Made by a program: the position numbers and the translations under genes | DNA from: Opitutus terrae PB90-1 | GTDB taxonomy: Bacteria; Verrucomicrobiota; Verrucomicrobiia; Opitutales; Opitutaceae | Assembly (NCBI RefSeq): GCF_000019965.1 | Contig: NC_010571.1 | Coordinates: forward strand, 2,613,001 to 2,677,000 | Reading direction: 5' to 3' | Length of the DNA: 64,000 nt | Notes under the pieces: model-generated | Database searches by the model: none | What the model saw: only the letters and a program-made list of their open reading frames with translations | What the model was told of the DNA's origin: nothing | Shown: positions 6,756 through 14,828 of the stretch, piece by piece | Layout of the letters: the number at the start of each line of letters is the position of its first letter | Numbering within the stretch: the stretch's first letter is position 1

Positions 6756-9416
6756 TCAGGGACTGGGATTCACCACGATCCGCGCCGTCACATCGATCCC
6801 GTCCTGCTGAAGCGTGGCGCGATTGGATTGAGCGGACAGCGTGTTGCCGTGCGAATCGGTGCCGGCGGTAAACCGTAGCTGCGTCAGTCCGCTGACTTGG
6901 ACCGGCTGGGCGTTCGGCTGCTCGAGATCTCCTCCGGTGATGCGCGTGTCGCCGGTCGCGCCGCCGAGCATCAGCACCGGTGCCGCAGCGTCGAACGCAC
7001 TGATATCACCCACATACACCGGACCGTTGAACTGCACGTCGGGCGCATGAATGCCCGTCAATCCGCGATGCGCGAAGAAGGTCGCGTTGGCGGCGCGCAG
7101 TCCGCCGAACCGGCCATCGGTGCTGGTGATCGCGATGAACGCCAGATCGGCGATGCCGTCGTAGCTCACGCCGGCGCGAAACAGGCTTTGGTTGACCGCA
7201 GTGATCCGGCCGACGCTGAACACCGACACGTGCGTCGCTTCCGTTGCGCCGGCGATGACGATGCCGGCGTGGCCTTTCATGTAGGCGACGGTCTGCTCGT
7301 AATGGCGCGGCGATGCCGGGCCGGTGGGATCGTCCAGGACCAACGACAACGTGCCCGGACCGCTGAGCTCCACTTGCACGATATCGTCGTCGAGATCGAG
7401 AAACGACAGCCGCGTGATCTGCCCGAGCGCGTGATCGGCGGTGATCGCCACCGCGGCGCCGGTGAGCAGAACCTGGTCGTAAGTGTGGCCGTTCGAAGGC
7501 ACGAAAATGTCGCGAAGCACCTCGTCGCCCAACCCAAGCGCCTTGCCAGTCGTGACGAGCCCGAGCGCGACGGCAGCGCTGCTTTTGGCGCCGGTGGAGT
7601 TGGCCAGGACCACGTCGACTATACCGGTGTCGGCCGGCTGAATACTGGGCAGTGTGAGCGTGTCGCTAGTCGCGCCGGCGAGCGCGGTGCCGTTGCGCCG
7701 CCACTGGTAGGTGAACGGCAGCTCGGACGACGCGCCGATCGTGAACTCGGCTGATTGGCAGGGAGCGCCGGTGCGCGCCTGAGGGGACTGACTGATGACC
7801 GGGAGATTCTGGGCGACGCGCAACGCGGCGTAGGCGTTGAGCCGCCCGCCCGAGACACACCGTCCAGCCAGTGAGGGCAGTGGGTCGATCGTGGAGAGGA
7901 TCCAGTCGCGCAGGTCGGCGACGGTGGCTTCGGGCCGCATCTGCCTCAATAGCGCGGCGACTCCGGCGACATGCGGGACGGCGCTGGACGTGCCATTGCC
8001 GTAACGATAACCGCCGTTGAGACTCAGCCCGCGGATCCGGGTCCCGGGCGCGCCGAGGTCGACCGAAGTGCGGCCGTAGCATGACAGGGCGAGATTGAGC
8101 TGGTCGTTGTGATCGGTGTTCGCCACCGCGAGGATGTTATCCGATGGATACGATGCCGGATAGTACGGAAACACGTCGTTGTCGGTGCCGGCGTTGGATG
8201 CCGCGATCACGAGCAGGATGTCGGCGTCGCGCGCCCGCTCGATGGCGGCCAGCGTCGCTTGGCTGTACGGGTAGCCGGCGAGCGACATGCTCATGATTCG
8301 GGCGCCGCTGATCCGCGCGAACTCGATGCCGGCGATCAGGCTGGCGGTGGTGGCTTCACCGAGGGCGTTGCGGACCTTTACCGGCAGGAGCTGCACCTCC
8401 CAGGTGATCCCGGCGATCCCGTAGTCGTTGTTGCCGCGTGCAGCGAGGACGCTGGCGGCACCGGTGCCATGATCGCCGGATGGTTCCGGATCGTTGTCGT
8501 TGTTGGCGGTGTCCCAACCGCTCCAATCGTCGACGTAGCCGTTCTGGTCGTCGTCGGCACCGTTGTCGGGGATCTCGCGCCGATTCCGGTAACGGTTGGG
8601 TGCAAGGTCGGGACTGGAGAAATCCACGCCCACATCGAGGACGGCGACAACCACGTCGGGGCAGGTGCGGCGGATATCCCAGGCGCGGAGCATCCGGATG
8701 TCGGCGCCGGGCGTGCCGCCGGTCTGGCCGGTGTTGTTGAGCGAGTATTGCTCCGAAAAACGTTCGTCGGTCGGCGTGTCGCAGGTGGTGCCGAGCCCGT
8801 TGGGTTCGGCGGCGAGGATGAGGTTGGATTCGCGCGCAAGCGCGGCGAGCGCGCGCGACTGGGTGTCCAGATCGGCGGCGGGCCAACGCGCGAGCCAGTA
8901 GCCGCTGCCGGTGATCGGTCGCCAGGACCTCGCACCGGCGCGGACGAGCGCGGCCGAGAACTCCGCTGCGGTCGCGGTGGGCTGCGCGCGAACCAGAATT
9001 TCGTCGGCGACGAACGCGTCGCGGCGCAGCACTGTCTCGCGATGGTCGGCAGTGGTTCCGAGCCGCACCTCTTCCTCGACGCGGATCCCGCGGTTTGGAT
9101 CGCCAGTGCGCAACAGCCATTCCCGGCGAATGACACCGGGGGAGTCACCGGCCGTGATCCGCCAGTCGAGCACCGGGTAAGTGCGACCGAAGAGCAGATA
9201 ATCTCGGGTGGTTCGGACAACGGCCGCACCTTCGTGTGTGGCCGTTGTAGCCGGGGTCGCTGACCCCGGCGTGGACTCGGCGAGTCGGCTCGCCGTTGCG
9301 GGTGGGTTGGCGGCTGGGCGAGAGTCAATGACAGGAGTCCAGCTCCACCAGCCGACGATTCCGAGCAGCAGCAGGCTAAGTGCAGCTCGCAGTGGAAACC
9401 GGTGGGGCGCCGTCAC
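6756..9416 (-). CDS. Secreted subtilisin-like S8 serine protease with C-terminal Ig-like region
   Basis: An 886-residue exported protease. An N-terminal signal anchor (about residues 8-28) is followed by a linker and prodomain, then an S8 catalytic domain with D261 (AVLDVGVD), H316 (DHGTGAA), N408 (AASNAG) and S477 (GTSSAVPH). A Ca-binding-like loop DNGADDDQNGYVDD precedes the His motif. After the protease come an Ig-like domain (TYQWRRNGTALAGATSDTLTLPSIQ) and a beta-rich tail ending without a recognisable sorting signal. The linker at residues 49-60 (TPGSATPATTAT) is encoded by a family D palindromic repeat. It probably degrades extracellular protein; no dedicated inhibitor or secretion gene is adjacent. 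Confidence 0.9.
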   Translation of the reverse strand: MTAPHRFPLRAALSLLLLGIVGWWSWTPVIDSRPAANPPATASRLAESTPGSATPATTATHEGAAVVRTTRDYLLFGRTYPVLDWRITAGDSPGVIRREWLLRTGDPNRGIRVEEEVRLGTTADHRETVLRRDAFVADEILVRAQPTATAAEFSAALVRAGARSWRPITGSGYWLARWPAADLDTQSRALAALARESNLILAAEPNGLGTTCDTPTDERFSEQYSLNNTGQTGGTPGADIRMLRAWDIRRTCPDVVVAVLDVGVDFSSPDLAPNRYRNRREIPDNGADDDQNGYVDDWSGWDTANNDNDPEPSGDHGTGAASVLAARGNNDYGIAGITWEVQLLPVKVRNALGEATTASLIAGIEFARISGARIMSMSLAGYPYSQATLAAIERARDADILLVIAASNAGTDNDVFPYYPASYPSDNILAVANTDHNDQLNLALSCYGRTSVDLGAPGTRIRGLSLNGGYRYGNGTSSAVPHVAGVAALLRQMRPEATVADLRDWILSTIDPLPSLAGRCVSGGRLNAYAALRVAQNLPVISQSPQARTGAPCQSAEFTIGASSELPFTYQWRRNGTALAGATSDTLTLPSIQPADTGIVDVVLANSTGAKSSAAVALGLVTTGKALGLGDEVLRDIFVPSNGHTYDQVLLTGAAVAITADHALGQITRLSFLDLDDDIVQVELSGPGTLSLVLDDPTGPASPRHYEQTVAYMKGHAGIVIAGATEATHVSVFSVGRITAVNQSLFRAGVSYDGIADLAFIAITSTDGRFGGLRAANATFFAHRGLTGIHAPDVQFNGPVYVGDISAFDAAAPVLMLGGATGDTRITGGDLEQPNAQPVQVSGLTQLRFTAGTDSHGNTLSAQSNRATLQQDGIDVTARIVVNPSP
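9248..9270. repeat. Family D palindrome inside the S8 protease gene
   Basis: tagccggggtcgctgacccc followed by ggc, the same element found between genes elsewhere, here kept in frame in the signal-peptide-proximal linker of the protease. Confidence 0.88.
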
Positions 9417-9480
9417 ACGTGGCGCAACACACGCGGAAGCAGTCGCCCTTCACTTTCTCAACGATGAGCGCAGGGTTCCG

Positions 9481-9568
9481 TGGGAGCGCGGGCGTCTCGG
9501 CCGCTCAATTTGTCGAACTTCATCCAGGCCCCGGCTGCGTGGGCGTCATTGCGTATGGCTTGCTCCCA
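9481..9568. repeat. Palindromic repeat, family B
   Basis: tgggagcgcgggcgtctcgg at the left end is answered by gctccca at 9562-9568. A sister copy of the left arm (gggagcgcgggcatcttgcc) is at 28251. The 9417-9840 gap holds this element and the direct repeats at 9660; no gene is seen there. Confidence 0.65.
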
Positions 9569-9659
9569 CTTCGGTGGAGCCGGCGGATTCCTCGAGTTGG
9601 CACAATCACTAGAGGACCACCGCCCGGCCGGCTGGAAAGGGTTGTCGAAAGTTCACACA

Positions 9660-9712
9660 TGACCCCTTCTCTGCACCTTGACCCCTTCTCTGCACCTCAT
9701 ATGACCCCTTCT
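9660..9712. repeat. Three tandem copies of a TGACCCCTTCT motif
   Basis: tgaccccttctctgcacc occurs exactly at 9660-9677 and 9679-9696, and tgaccccttct again at 9702-9712. Spacing is 19 and 23 bases. It sits just before the AT-richer orphan gene at 9841. Motifs of this kind flank REP-associated (RAYT) transposase genes in some genomes, but no transposase is present here. Confidence 0.85.
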
Positions 9713-9840
9713 GTTGAACTCGGTTTTGTAGCGCGCGAGGTAGATCCCGCAAACGATCACACGATCGGCAATGATGTCGGGAGTTCATCAGGTGTGAAAA
9801 CGTGTTGATCCGGAAACGCTAGGATGTTCCCGTCAGATCT

Positions 9841-10440
9841 ATGCCGGACTGGTTGTTGATCGTCTGTGCTGCGTTTCCTCCTACCGCGGCTGCCGTCGTG
9901 GGCTGGTGGCACTTGTATTTTGCACGGCGTGACAAGCGGATTGCAGAGGAGCGTCAGGCGAAGGCGGAAAAGGAAAGGAGCGAGTGCGAGAAGGAGCTGC
10001 GGGAGATTAGGCGCCGATCTCTGCAGAACGCTCCATACTTCACGCTCTCCGAAACTGTTCTCGCCAGGATCGAGTATCGCCCCAAGCCAACCCGAGTGAG
10101 CTTTCTTCTCACAACGAGCGGTAACGTCTTGACGGCGTTCCGAGAGGAAGTGACCTCCGATATGCCAGACGGAACGGACGTGTGCCTTCTTGTCGAAAAT
10201 CGCGGCGCCGATGGTCTTGAGGTTAGCGCGAATATAGACGGGCGAGAGCTGACGATCTTTCGGGCGCTGAATCAGGATAACGAGCACATCCACATCTTCC
10301 GCTATGTGTTCGCTACGGTGCTCCGGAGCCAGACCCAGAAGATCAGCATCAGCTTCCTCGGGCCGAGTGGCGTCCGCGACGTTCACACGTATGAGACGAA
10401 GCACGGTGTCCGATTCCTTCGCAGGATCGATCCCGCCTAG
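9841..10440 (+). CDS. Membrane-anchored coiled-coil protein of unknown function
   Basis: A 199-residue protein: an N-terminal membrane segment (about residues 4-26), a highly charged helix likely to form a coiled coil (RDKRIAEERQAKAEKERSECEKELREIRRR, about 28-58), then a mixed domain with no motif I recognise. Three lines counted by hand gave 58-60% GC, against 67% in a sampled line of the nearby fucosidase, and its codon use looks less GC-biased. It is isolated, preceded by the tandem TGACCCC repeats. It looks like a recently acquired orphan gene, though it could equally be a fast-evolving native one. Confidence 0.68.
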   Translation: MPDWLLIVCAAFPPTAAAVVGWWHLYFARRDKRIAEERQAKAEKERSECEKELREIRRRSLQNAPYFTLSETVLARIEYRPKPTRVSFLLTTSGNVLTAFREEVTSDMPDGTDVCLLVENRGADGLEVSANIDGRELTIFRALNQDNEHIHIFRYVFATVLRSQTQKISISFLGPSGVRDVHTYETKHGVRFLRRIDPA

Positions 10441-10515
10441 GGCGAACGCCAACACGCGGCCATCGTAATTATGGATATCGTAGAAACGATCGGTTGGTTT
10501 TTCGGAGAGGCAGCA

Positions 10516-10542
10516 GAAGACGTCACGTCTTGACTCTTGACC
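10516..10542. repeat. Repeat, family K, copy 1
   Basis: gaagacgtcacgtcttgact: a near-palindrome (aagacgtcacgtctt). A second copy sharing the 13-base core gaagacgtcacgt lies at 11777, so the two flank the beta-helix gene in the same orientation. Confidence 0.65.
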
Positions 10543-10588
10543 GGTCGGATCCGGGCCGGCGGGAGGCGCCGTCGTGGTCGGACTGCCG

Positions 10589-11692
10589 TCAGAGTTTTTC
10601 TGACTGGCGGGCAGGCGAAGCGGGCGGCGACGCGCGATACCAGGTCTGCGGGCGATTGGGGTTGGGACCGGGGTCGGCGTGACGGACCTGCAGCACGGTG
10701 CCGCTAATGGCACCGGCGGCGCAGCGCTCGATGCGGTTGTCGAACAGCCACGCTGGGAAGGCGCCCGGTCCGTTGTCATACGCATTGAAGGCGATGCCGT
10801 GCTGCGCGCAGTCACGTATCGTGTTGCCGATGACGCGCCCGCCCATCGTGGACAGCTTGATACCGTTGGCCCAGCGCCCGAACCGCACGTCGAAGATTTC
10901 GTTTCGCTCGATCCAGACATCGGGATCCTCGCCGGGCCGGTAGCTGCGGTCCGCCGCTTCGCAACTGACCGCCGCCTCGTTGTGCTGCGTGGCGGTGCCG
11001 GGCGCGAGATCGTGGACGCGATTGCCGCGGATCGTGACGTGATACACGCGGGCCTTGAGGTTGATCGCCTCGGAGTTCCCGGTGCGGGCGATGTCGTTGC
11101 CCTCGATCCAGACGTGCTCGACGCTTTCGAACGGTGGCTGGCCCATGCCGATGTAGATGCCCTCCGCCCACTGTGGCTGCGTGTGTCCGCTGTCGTAGAT
11201 CCGGCAGTCCCGGATGTCGATGTGTCGCGACTGGCCGCGGATGTGGATCGCTTCCTGGCCGATGTCGTGGATGTGCAGGTTGACCAGGATCAGGTGCTCG
11301 ACGCTCGTGCTATAGATCGGCTGGTTCGTGCGCGTCAGCGTGAGCCCGTCCAAGACAACATAGCTGGTGTTCGTGATCTTCGCCAAGTAGCCGGTGTAGC
11401 CCTGGCCGCGGAGCACGGGGCGGGCGCCAGGCGCGGGCCTGATCACCAAGGGGCGCTCGGCGGTGAAATGCCGGCCCTCGAGGGTGAAGCCGGCGTAGGG
11501 GCCGTTGCCCAGCAGGAGCACGTCGCCGCCCTGCGCCGCGTCGATTCTCGCCTGAAGATTGTCCATGTCGCCGACGACGATCTCCGCCGCTGTCAGTGCG
11601 GTGGTCGCGCCGAACGTGGCCAGCACGAGCAGCGAGTACAGCGCGAGACGACGCCGGAGTGGGGAAGCAGCGGAACAGATGGATGGGGACAT
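10589..11692 (-). CDS. Secreted right-handed beta-helix protein
   Basis: A 367-residue exported protein: signal peptide (about residues 1-34, ending TALTAAE), then a repetitive fold of short strands with the pattern (V/I)x(I/L)xx(N/D)xI, for example HIDIRDCRIYDSG, HVWIEGNDIARTG, HVTIRGNRVHDLA and DVWIERNEIFDV. This is the parallel beta-helix of pectate-lyase-like and NosD-like polysaccharide lyases or hydrolases. No catalytic set could be assigned, so the substrate is open. It is divergent from the GH29 fucosidase, which suggests a shared plant or algal glycan target. ATG 11692 was preferred over 11728 because it starts the signal peptide cleanly. Confidence 0.75.
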   Translation of the reverse strand: MSPSICSAASPLRRRLALYSLLVLATFGATTALTAAEIVVGDMDNLQARIDAAQGGDVLLLGNGPYAGFTLEGRHFTAERPLVIRPAPGARPVLRGQGYTGYLAKITNTSYVVLDGLTLTRTNQPIYSTSVEHLILVNLHIHDIGQEAIHIRGQSRHIDIRDCRIYDSGHTQPQWAEGIYIGMGQPPFESVEHVWIEGNDIARTGNSEAINLKARVYHVTIRGNRVHDLAPGTATQHNEAAVSCEAADRSYRPGEDPDVWIERNEIFDVRFGRWANGIKLSTMGGRVIGNTIRDCAQHGIAFNAYDNGPGAFPAWLFDNRIERCAAGAISGTVLQVRHADPGPNPNRPQTWYRASPPASPARQSEKL

Positions 11693-11776
11693 GACGTGAG
11701 GCAACAGCCACCGTTTTCGCGGACCCACGGCCCGTGAGTCAACCGCCTGGCGAGTGGGGGAGCCACTCGGGCGACG

Positions 11777-11804
11777 GAAGACGTCACGTTTTGTCTTTTT
11801 GACT
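11777..11804. repeat. Repeat, family K, copy 2
   Basis: gaagacgtcacgttttgtct followed by a T-rich tail. It lies in the 11693-11900 divergent region, which also holds a small hairpin (cgagtgg / ccactcg near 11750-11770). No clear promoter boxes were found in this region. Confidence 0.6.
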
Positions 11805-11900
11805 GCGGGCTACGCGTGCGCGGAAGGCCGCAACCCGTCACCGCTGCCGGGCCCTTTCGATCTCGAAACTGCGGAGCGGTAGCGTTGTGATTGGCGCACC

Positions 11901-13295
11901 ATGGCGGTTACCCCACGCTCGTTGCTCACTTCGCTCTCCTGGTTGCGCCTGACCGGCGCGCTCGTCGCTGCGACGATTCTCGGTATCGTGGTCCGCGCCG
12001 CCGAACCCTCAACGCCCATGATCACCGACCGGCCGGACATGACTTGGTTTACCGACGCACGGCTCGGGATCTTCATCCACTGGGGCATCTACTCCGAAGG
12101 GAAGGGGAGCGAGTCCTGGGCGTTCCACGACGGTCAGATGCCTTACGACGAATACATGGCGCAGGCGAAGACCTTCACCGCCGCCAAGTATGATCCCGCG
12201 CACTGGGCCGAGCTTTTCAAGGCCGCGGGCGCACGCTACACCGTGCTCACCTCGAAGCATCACGATGGCTTCGCGCTCTGGGACACGAAACAAAGCGCGC
12301 TCAACGCGAAAGACGGCGCGCCAGCCGGTCGCGACTTGATCGGGCCTTACTGCGAGGCGATGCGCGCGCAGGGGCTGAAGGTCGGACTGTATTTCTCGCA
12401 CCTCGACTGGTCGCATCCCGACTACGCGAGCGTGTTCAATGCGGCGGGCGCGAACGACCCGGCCGGGCGGAAGAACCGTTTCTCGTACCCGCAGGGTCCG
12501 GAAAATCCGGCAGCCTGGGAGCGGTTTCTTGCGTTTCACCGGGCGCAGCTACGCGAGATCACGGAACGGTTTCACCCGGATCTGCTGTGGTTCGACGGCG
12601 ATTGGGAACGCTCCGCGGAGCAGTGGCGGATGAAGGAGCTGCGGGCGCAGCTGAAGTCGTGGCTGCCCGACGTGATTCTCAACAGTCGCATGCAGGGCTA
12701 CGGCGACTACGCGACGCCGGAGCAGGCGCTGCCGGTGCGGCCGCCGACCGGCCCGTGGGAGCTGTGCATGACGATCAACGATTCGTGGGGCTACCAGGCG
12801 AAGGACCGGAATTTCAAAACCGTGCGGCAAATCGTCCGACTGCTCACCGAGTGCGCGTCGCAGGGTGGCAACCTGCTGCTCGACGTCGGACCGCGCAGCG
12901 ACGGCACGATCACACCCGAACAGGAGCAGATTTTGCGCGCGCTGGGTCGCTGGACATCGAAGCACGCGGGGGCGCTTTACGGCACGACCGCGGGAATTCC
13001 GAAGGACTACTATTACGGACCGAGTCTGCTGAACAAAGCGCGCGATGTGCTTTATCTCGTCTGCTACGACCGGCCGGTGGACGGGCTGTATGTGAAGGGT
13101 ATCCGCAACCCGGTGAAACGTGCGAGCGTGGAGGGCGGAGGGGAGCTGACGCACCGCAGGTTCATGAAGGCAGAGTGGGCGCATCAGCCGGGGATTGTGA
13201 TCGTCGATTTGCCGGAGGAAGCGGCGGACCCGGACGCGACGATTGTTCGGCTGGAACTGGACGGCCCGATCGAATTGCTCGAGCCGGGCACGTGA
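11901..13295 (+). CDS. GH29 alpha-L-fucosidase, secreted
   Basis: A 464-residue protein with a signal peptide (about residues 1-34) and a GH29 catalytic domain: WFTDARLGIFIHWGIYS near the start, TSKHHDGFALWD, GLKVGLYFSHLDW, and LLWFDGDWE in which D232 corresponds to the catalytic nucleophile. GH29 enzymes release terminal alpha-L-fucose from glycans by a retaining mechanism, here probably in the periplasm or outside. GGNLLLDVGPRSDGTI near residue 330 is the typical end of the catalytic domain and is followed by a short beta-rich region. Free fucose would be a typical substrate for Verrucomicrobial microcompartment pathways, which makes the BMC pair at 28.5 kb of interest. Confidence 0.93.
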   Translation: MAVTPRSLLTSLSWLRLTGALVAATILGIVVRAAEPSTPMITDRPDMTWFTDARLGIFIHWGIYSEGKGSESWAFHDGQMPYDEYMAQAKTFTAAKYDPAHWAELFKAAGARYTVLTSKHHDGFALWDTKQSALNAKDGAPAGRDLIGPYCEAMRAQGLKVGLYFSHLDWSHPDYASVFNAAGANDPAGRKNRFSYPQGPENPAAWERFLAFHRAQLREITERFHPDLLWFDGDWERSAEQWRMKELRAQLKSWLPDVILNSRMQGYGDYATPEQALPVRPPTGPWELCMTINDSWGYQAKDRNFKTVRQIVRLLTECASQGGNLLLDVGPRSDGTITPEQEQILRALGRWTSKHAGALYGTTAGIPKDYYYGPSLLNKARDVLYLVCYDRPVDGLYVKGIRNPVKRASVEGGGELTHRRFMKAEWAHQPGIVIVDLPEEAADPDATIVRLELDGPIELLEPGT

Positions 13296-13588
13296 CCGGC
13301 GAGCGAGCGAACGAAACGCGCGCGCGAGCCCGTTGCTAGAGACGCGATGCCCTCGTCGCGTTTTCGCCAAACCGCGGAAGGGTTTTGAAAACGCTTATCT
13401 ACGCTAAGGAACGCTAATGCGGTTTAGCGAAGATCAGCGCCGATGAGCGGTTTCTAACCTGGCGAGCATGTTTCGAGAGCGCGAACGGACGGAGAGCGAG
13501 AGAGGCGCAACGATGGCATTGGGGAAAGCCGCGGATTTGAGGCTTGCGCCGGGCGCGGCGGAGCTTTTCTTCCGATCTTCTCACGAGC

Positions 13589-13664
13589 GCCAACATAGCT
13601 CAGTTGGTAGAGCAATGCTTTCGTAAAGCATGGGTCGTCGGTTCAAGTCCGACTGTTGGCTCCA
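13589..13664 (+). tRNA. tRNA-Thr (anticodon CGT)
   Basis: A complete 76-base cloverleaf with encoded CCA. Acceptor GCCAACA pairs with TGTTGGC; D-stem GCTC/GAGC; anticodon stem ATGCT/AGCAT with loop TTCGTAA, so anticodon CGT reading ACG; T-stem GTCGG/CCGAC with TTCAAGT loop; discriminator T then CCA. It stands alone between the fucosidase and the Lon-N gene. Confidence 0.97.
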
Positions 13665-13671
13665 GTTTTCG

Positions 13672-13697
13672 ACACCCTGCGCCATGGCGCAGGGTGT
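13672..13697 (+). terminator. Perfect 26-base palindrome after tRNA-Thr
   Basis: acaccctgcgcca and its exact complement meet at CCATGG, forming a strong hairpin eight bases after the tRNA CCA end, followed by a weak T-containing stretch. Probably the 3' terminator of the tRNA transcript. Confidence 0.75.
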
Positions 13698-13703
13698 TCT
13701 GCT

Positions 13704-13951
13704 TTAGGCGGTAGGCGATAAGCAGTAAACACGGAGGCGATAAGCGTTAGGTTTAGGGCCGCAGTATCGTTTCGGATTCGTCTGATTCGCGTGTTTCGCG
13801 GGCTACTAGGGCCGGGGTCAGCGGCCCCGGCTACAGGAACGCGACGAGGGCCTCGCGTCTCCAGCCTGGGCGGCAGCCAAGCGCAGATGCTTACAGCTTT
13901 AGGCCACAGCTTTCGGGCCTACCGCTTACCGCTTCGCGCCTATCGCCTCTT
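13704..13951. repeat. Repeat cluster, families C, D and A
   Basis: Family C half-element 13704-13758 (gcggtaggcgataagc...) is answered in inverted form by 13889-13951 (cctaccgcttaccgcttcgc...). Between them lie a family D palindrome (13811-13831, gccggggtcagcggccccgg) and a family A half (about 13838-13862). This nest of repeats fills the gap between tRNA-Thr and the Lon-N gene; no gene is seen in it. Confidence 0.75.
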
Positions 13952-14637
13952 CAATTCTCCTCGATCCGCGAATCCGGCAGTCCGCCCTGCAGCTTTCGCC
14001 GCAGCTTAAGCGCCTCGATCTCGCCGCGAAGATGCTTTTTGAACAGGCCCAGCCGCGCCGGCAGGTCCAGCGTTTCCAGCAGCTTCTGTTTTACCTCGGG
14101 CGAGTCGCACAAGCCGAACGCCGCGAGATCCACGAAGGTTTCCGGATCCTCGATGTTGCTCAGGAAAGCCGTAAATTCGGCTGGCATCGGCGCGCCCAGC
14201 TTCTGCTTCAACACCAGCAAGCGTTTGAGCTCGTGCCGCAACCGGAGCGATTCCTCGCTCGGCATCGCCAGCCCCGCGCTGGGCAGCGCGCGAACGCGCA
14301 CGCGACGGTAGGGTTCGTCAGCGACGATTTGAAGAAACTCCACGCGGCAAAGCCCCTGAAGCAGCAGGTTCGACGTGCCGTCGGCGTTTTCCTGGCAGGC
14401 GCGAATCATCCCGACGCTCGCAATCAGATGCGGCGGCTCGAACTGATCGGGGTCCTCGGCGAGACGCTGGTTCAGTCCAGCAACGGCAAACAAACGGTCG
14501 CGGGCGAGGACATCCCGTAGCATCTGCCGGTAGCGGGGCTCGAAGATGTGCAGGGGCAGCAGCGCTTGGGGGAAAAGCGTGACGTCCGGCAGCGTCATCA
14601 CCGGCACTTCATCGGGCACCACAATCTCCAGCTCCAT
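13951..14637 (-). CDS. Lon-N (LON substrate-binding) domain protein
   Basis: A 228-residue cytoplasmic protein consisting of the N-terminal domain of Lon protease without the ATPase and protease parts. Landmarks: VMTLPDVTLFPQALLPLHIFEPRYRQM at the start, FAVAGLN, IASVGMIRACQENADGTSNLLLQGLCRVEF and a helical C-terminal bundle. Stand-alone Lon-N proteins are common but their role is not settled; a substrate-recognition or folding function is plausible. The 3' end abuts the family C repeat, whose last bases touch the stop codon region. Confidence 0.88.
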   Translation of the reverse strand: MELEIVVPDEVPVMTLPDVTLFPQALLPLHIFEPRYRQMLRDVLARDRLFAVAGLNQRLAEDPDQFEPPHLIASVGMIRACQENADGTSNLLLQGLCRVEFLQIVADEPYRRVRVRALPSAGLAMPSEESLRLRHELKRLLVLKQKLGAPMPAEFTAFLSNIEDPETFVDLAAFGLCDSPEVKQKLLETLDLPARLGLFKKHLRGEIEALKLRRKLQGGLPDSRIEEN

Positions 14638-14720
14638 GCACGAACCGTAGGGATGGCGGCGCAGACTTCAACCTACCGGAGCGGTAGGGCCAATCCCGGC
14701 GCAGGGTGAAGCGAGTTAGT

Positions 14721-14773
14721 AAAACAGTTTGATAGGGAATAAAACTGTTGACAGAGTTGTCGCAGGGTATGAC
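14721..14773 (+). promoter_or_regulatory. Candidate operator/promoter upstream of the galactan locus
   Basis: An AT-rich island in GC-rich surroundings. aacagttt (14723-14730) and aaactgtt (14742-14749) form an 8-base inverted repeat around 11 bases, overlapping a TTGACA box at 14748-14753. A TATGAC box at 14768 is only 14 bases downstream, shorter than the usual 16-18. It could be the binding site for the LacI regulator at 20362, but the same motif was not found upstream of the other genes of the locus. Confidence 0.35.
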
Positions 14774-14828
14774 TGGTGGGCGTCACCGCCTCGTCGTCGC
14801 CCCTCCGATCTGACCCCATCCGCCTGTC

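Noticed and set aside
9417-9840. Possible remnant of a transposase gene near the TGACCCC repeats
   Set aside because: No frame in this gap shows transposase motifs; only short repeats are visible.
9757-10920. A 387-codon minus-strand frame overlapping the orphan gene and the beta-helix gene
   Set aside because: It covers parts of two unrelated genes and intergenic repeats, and has no coherent protein features.
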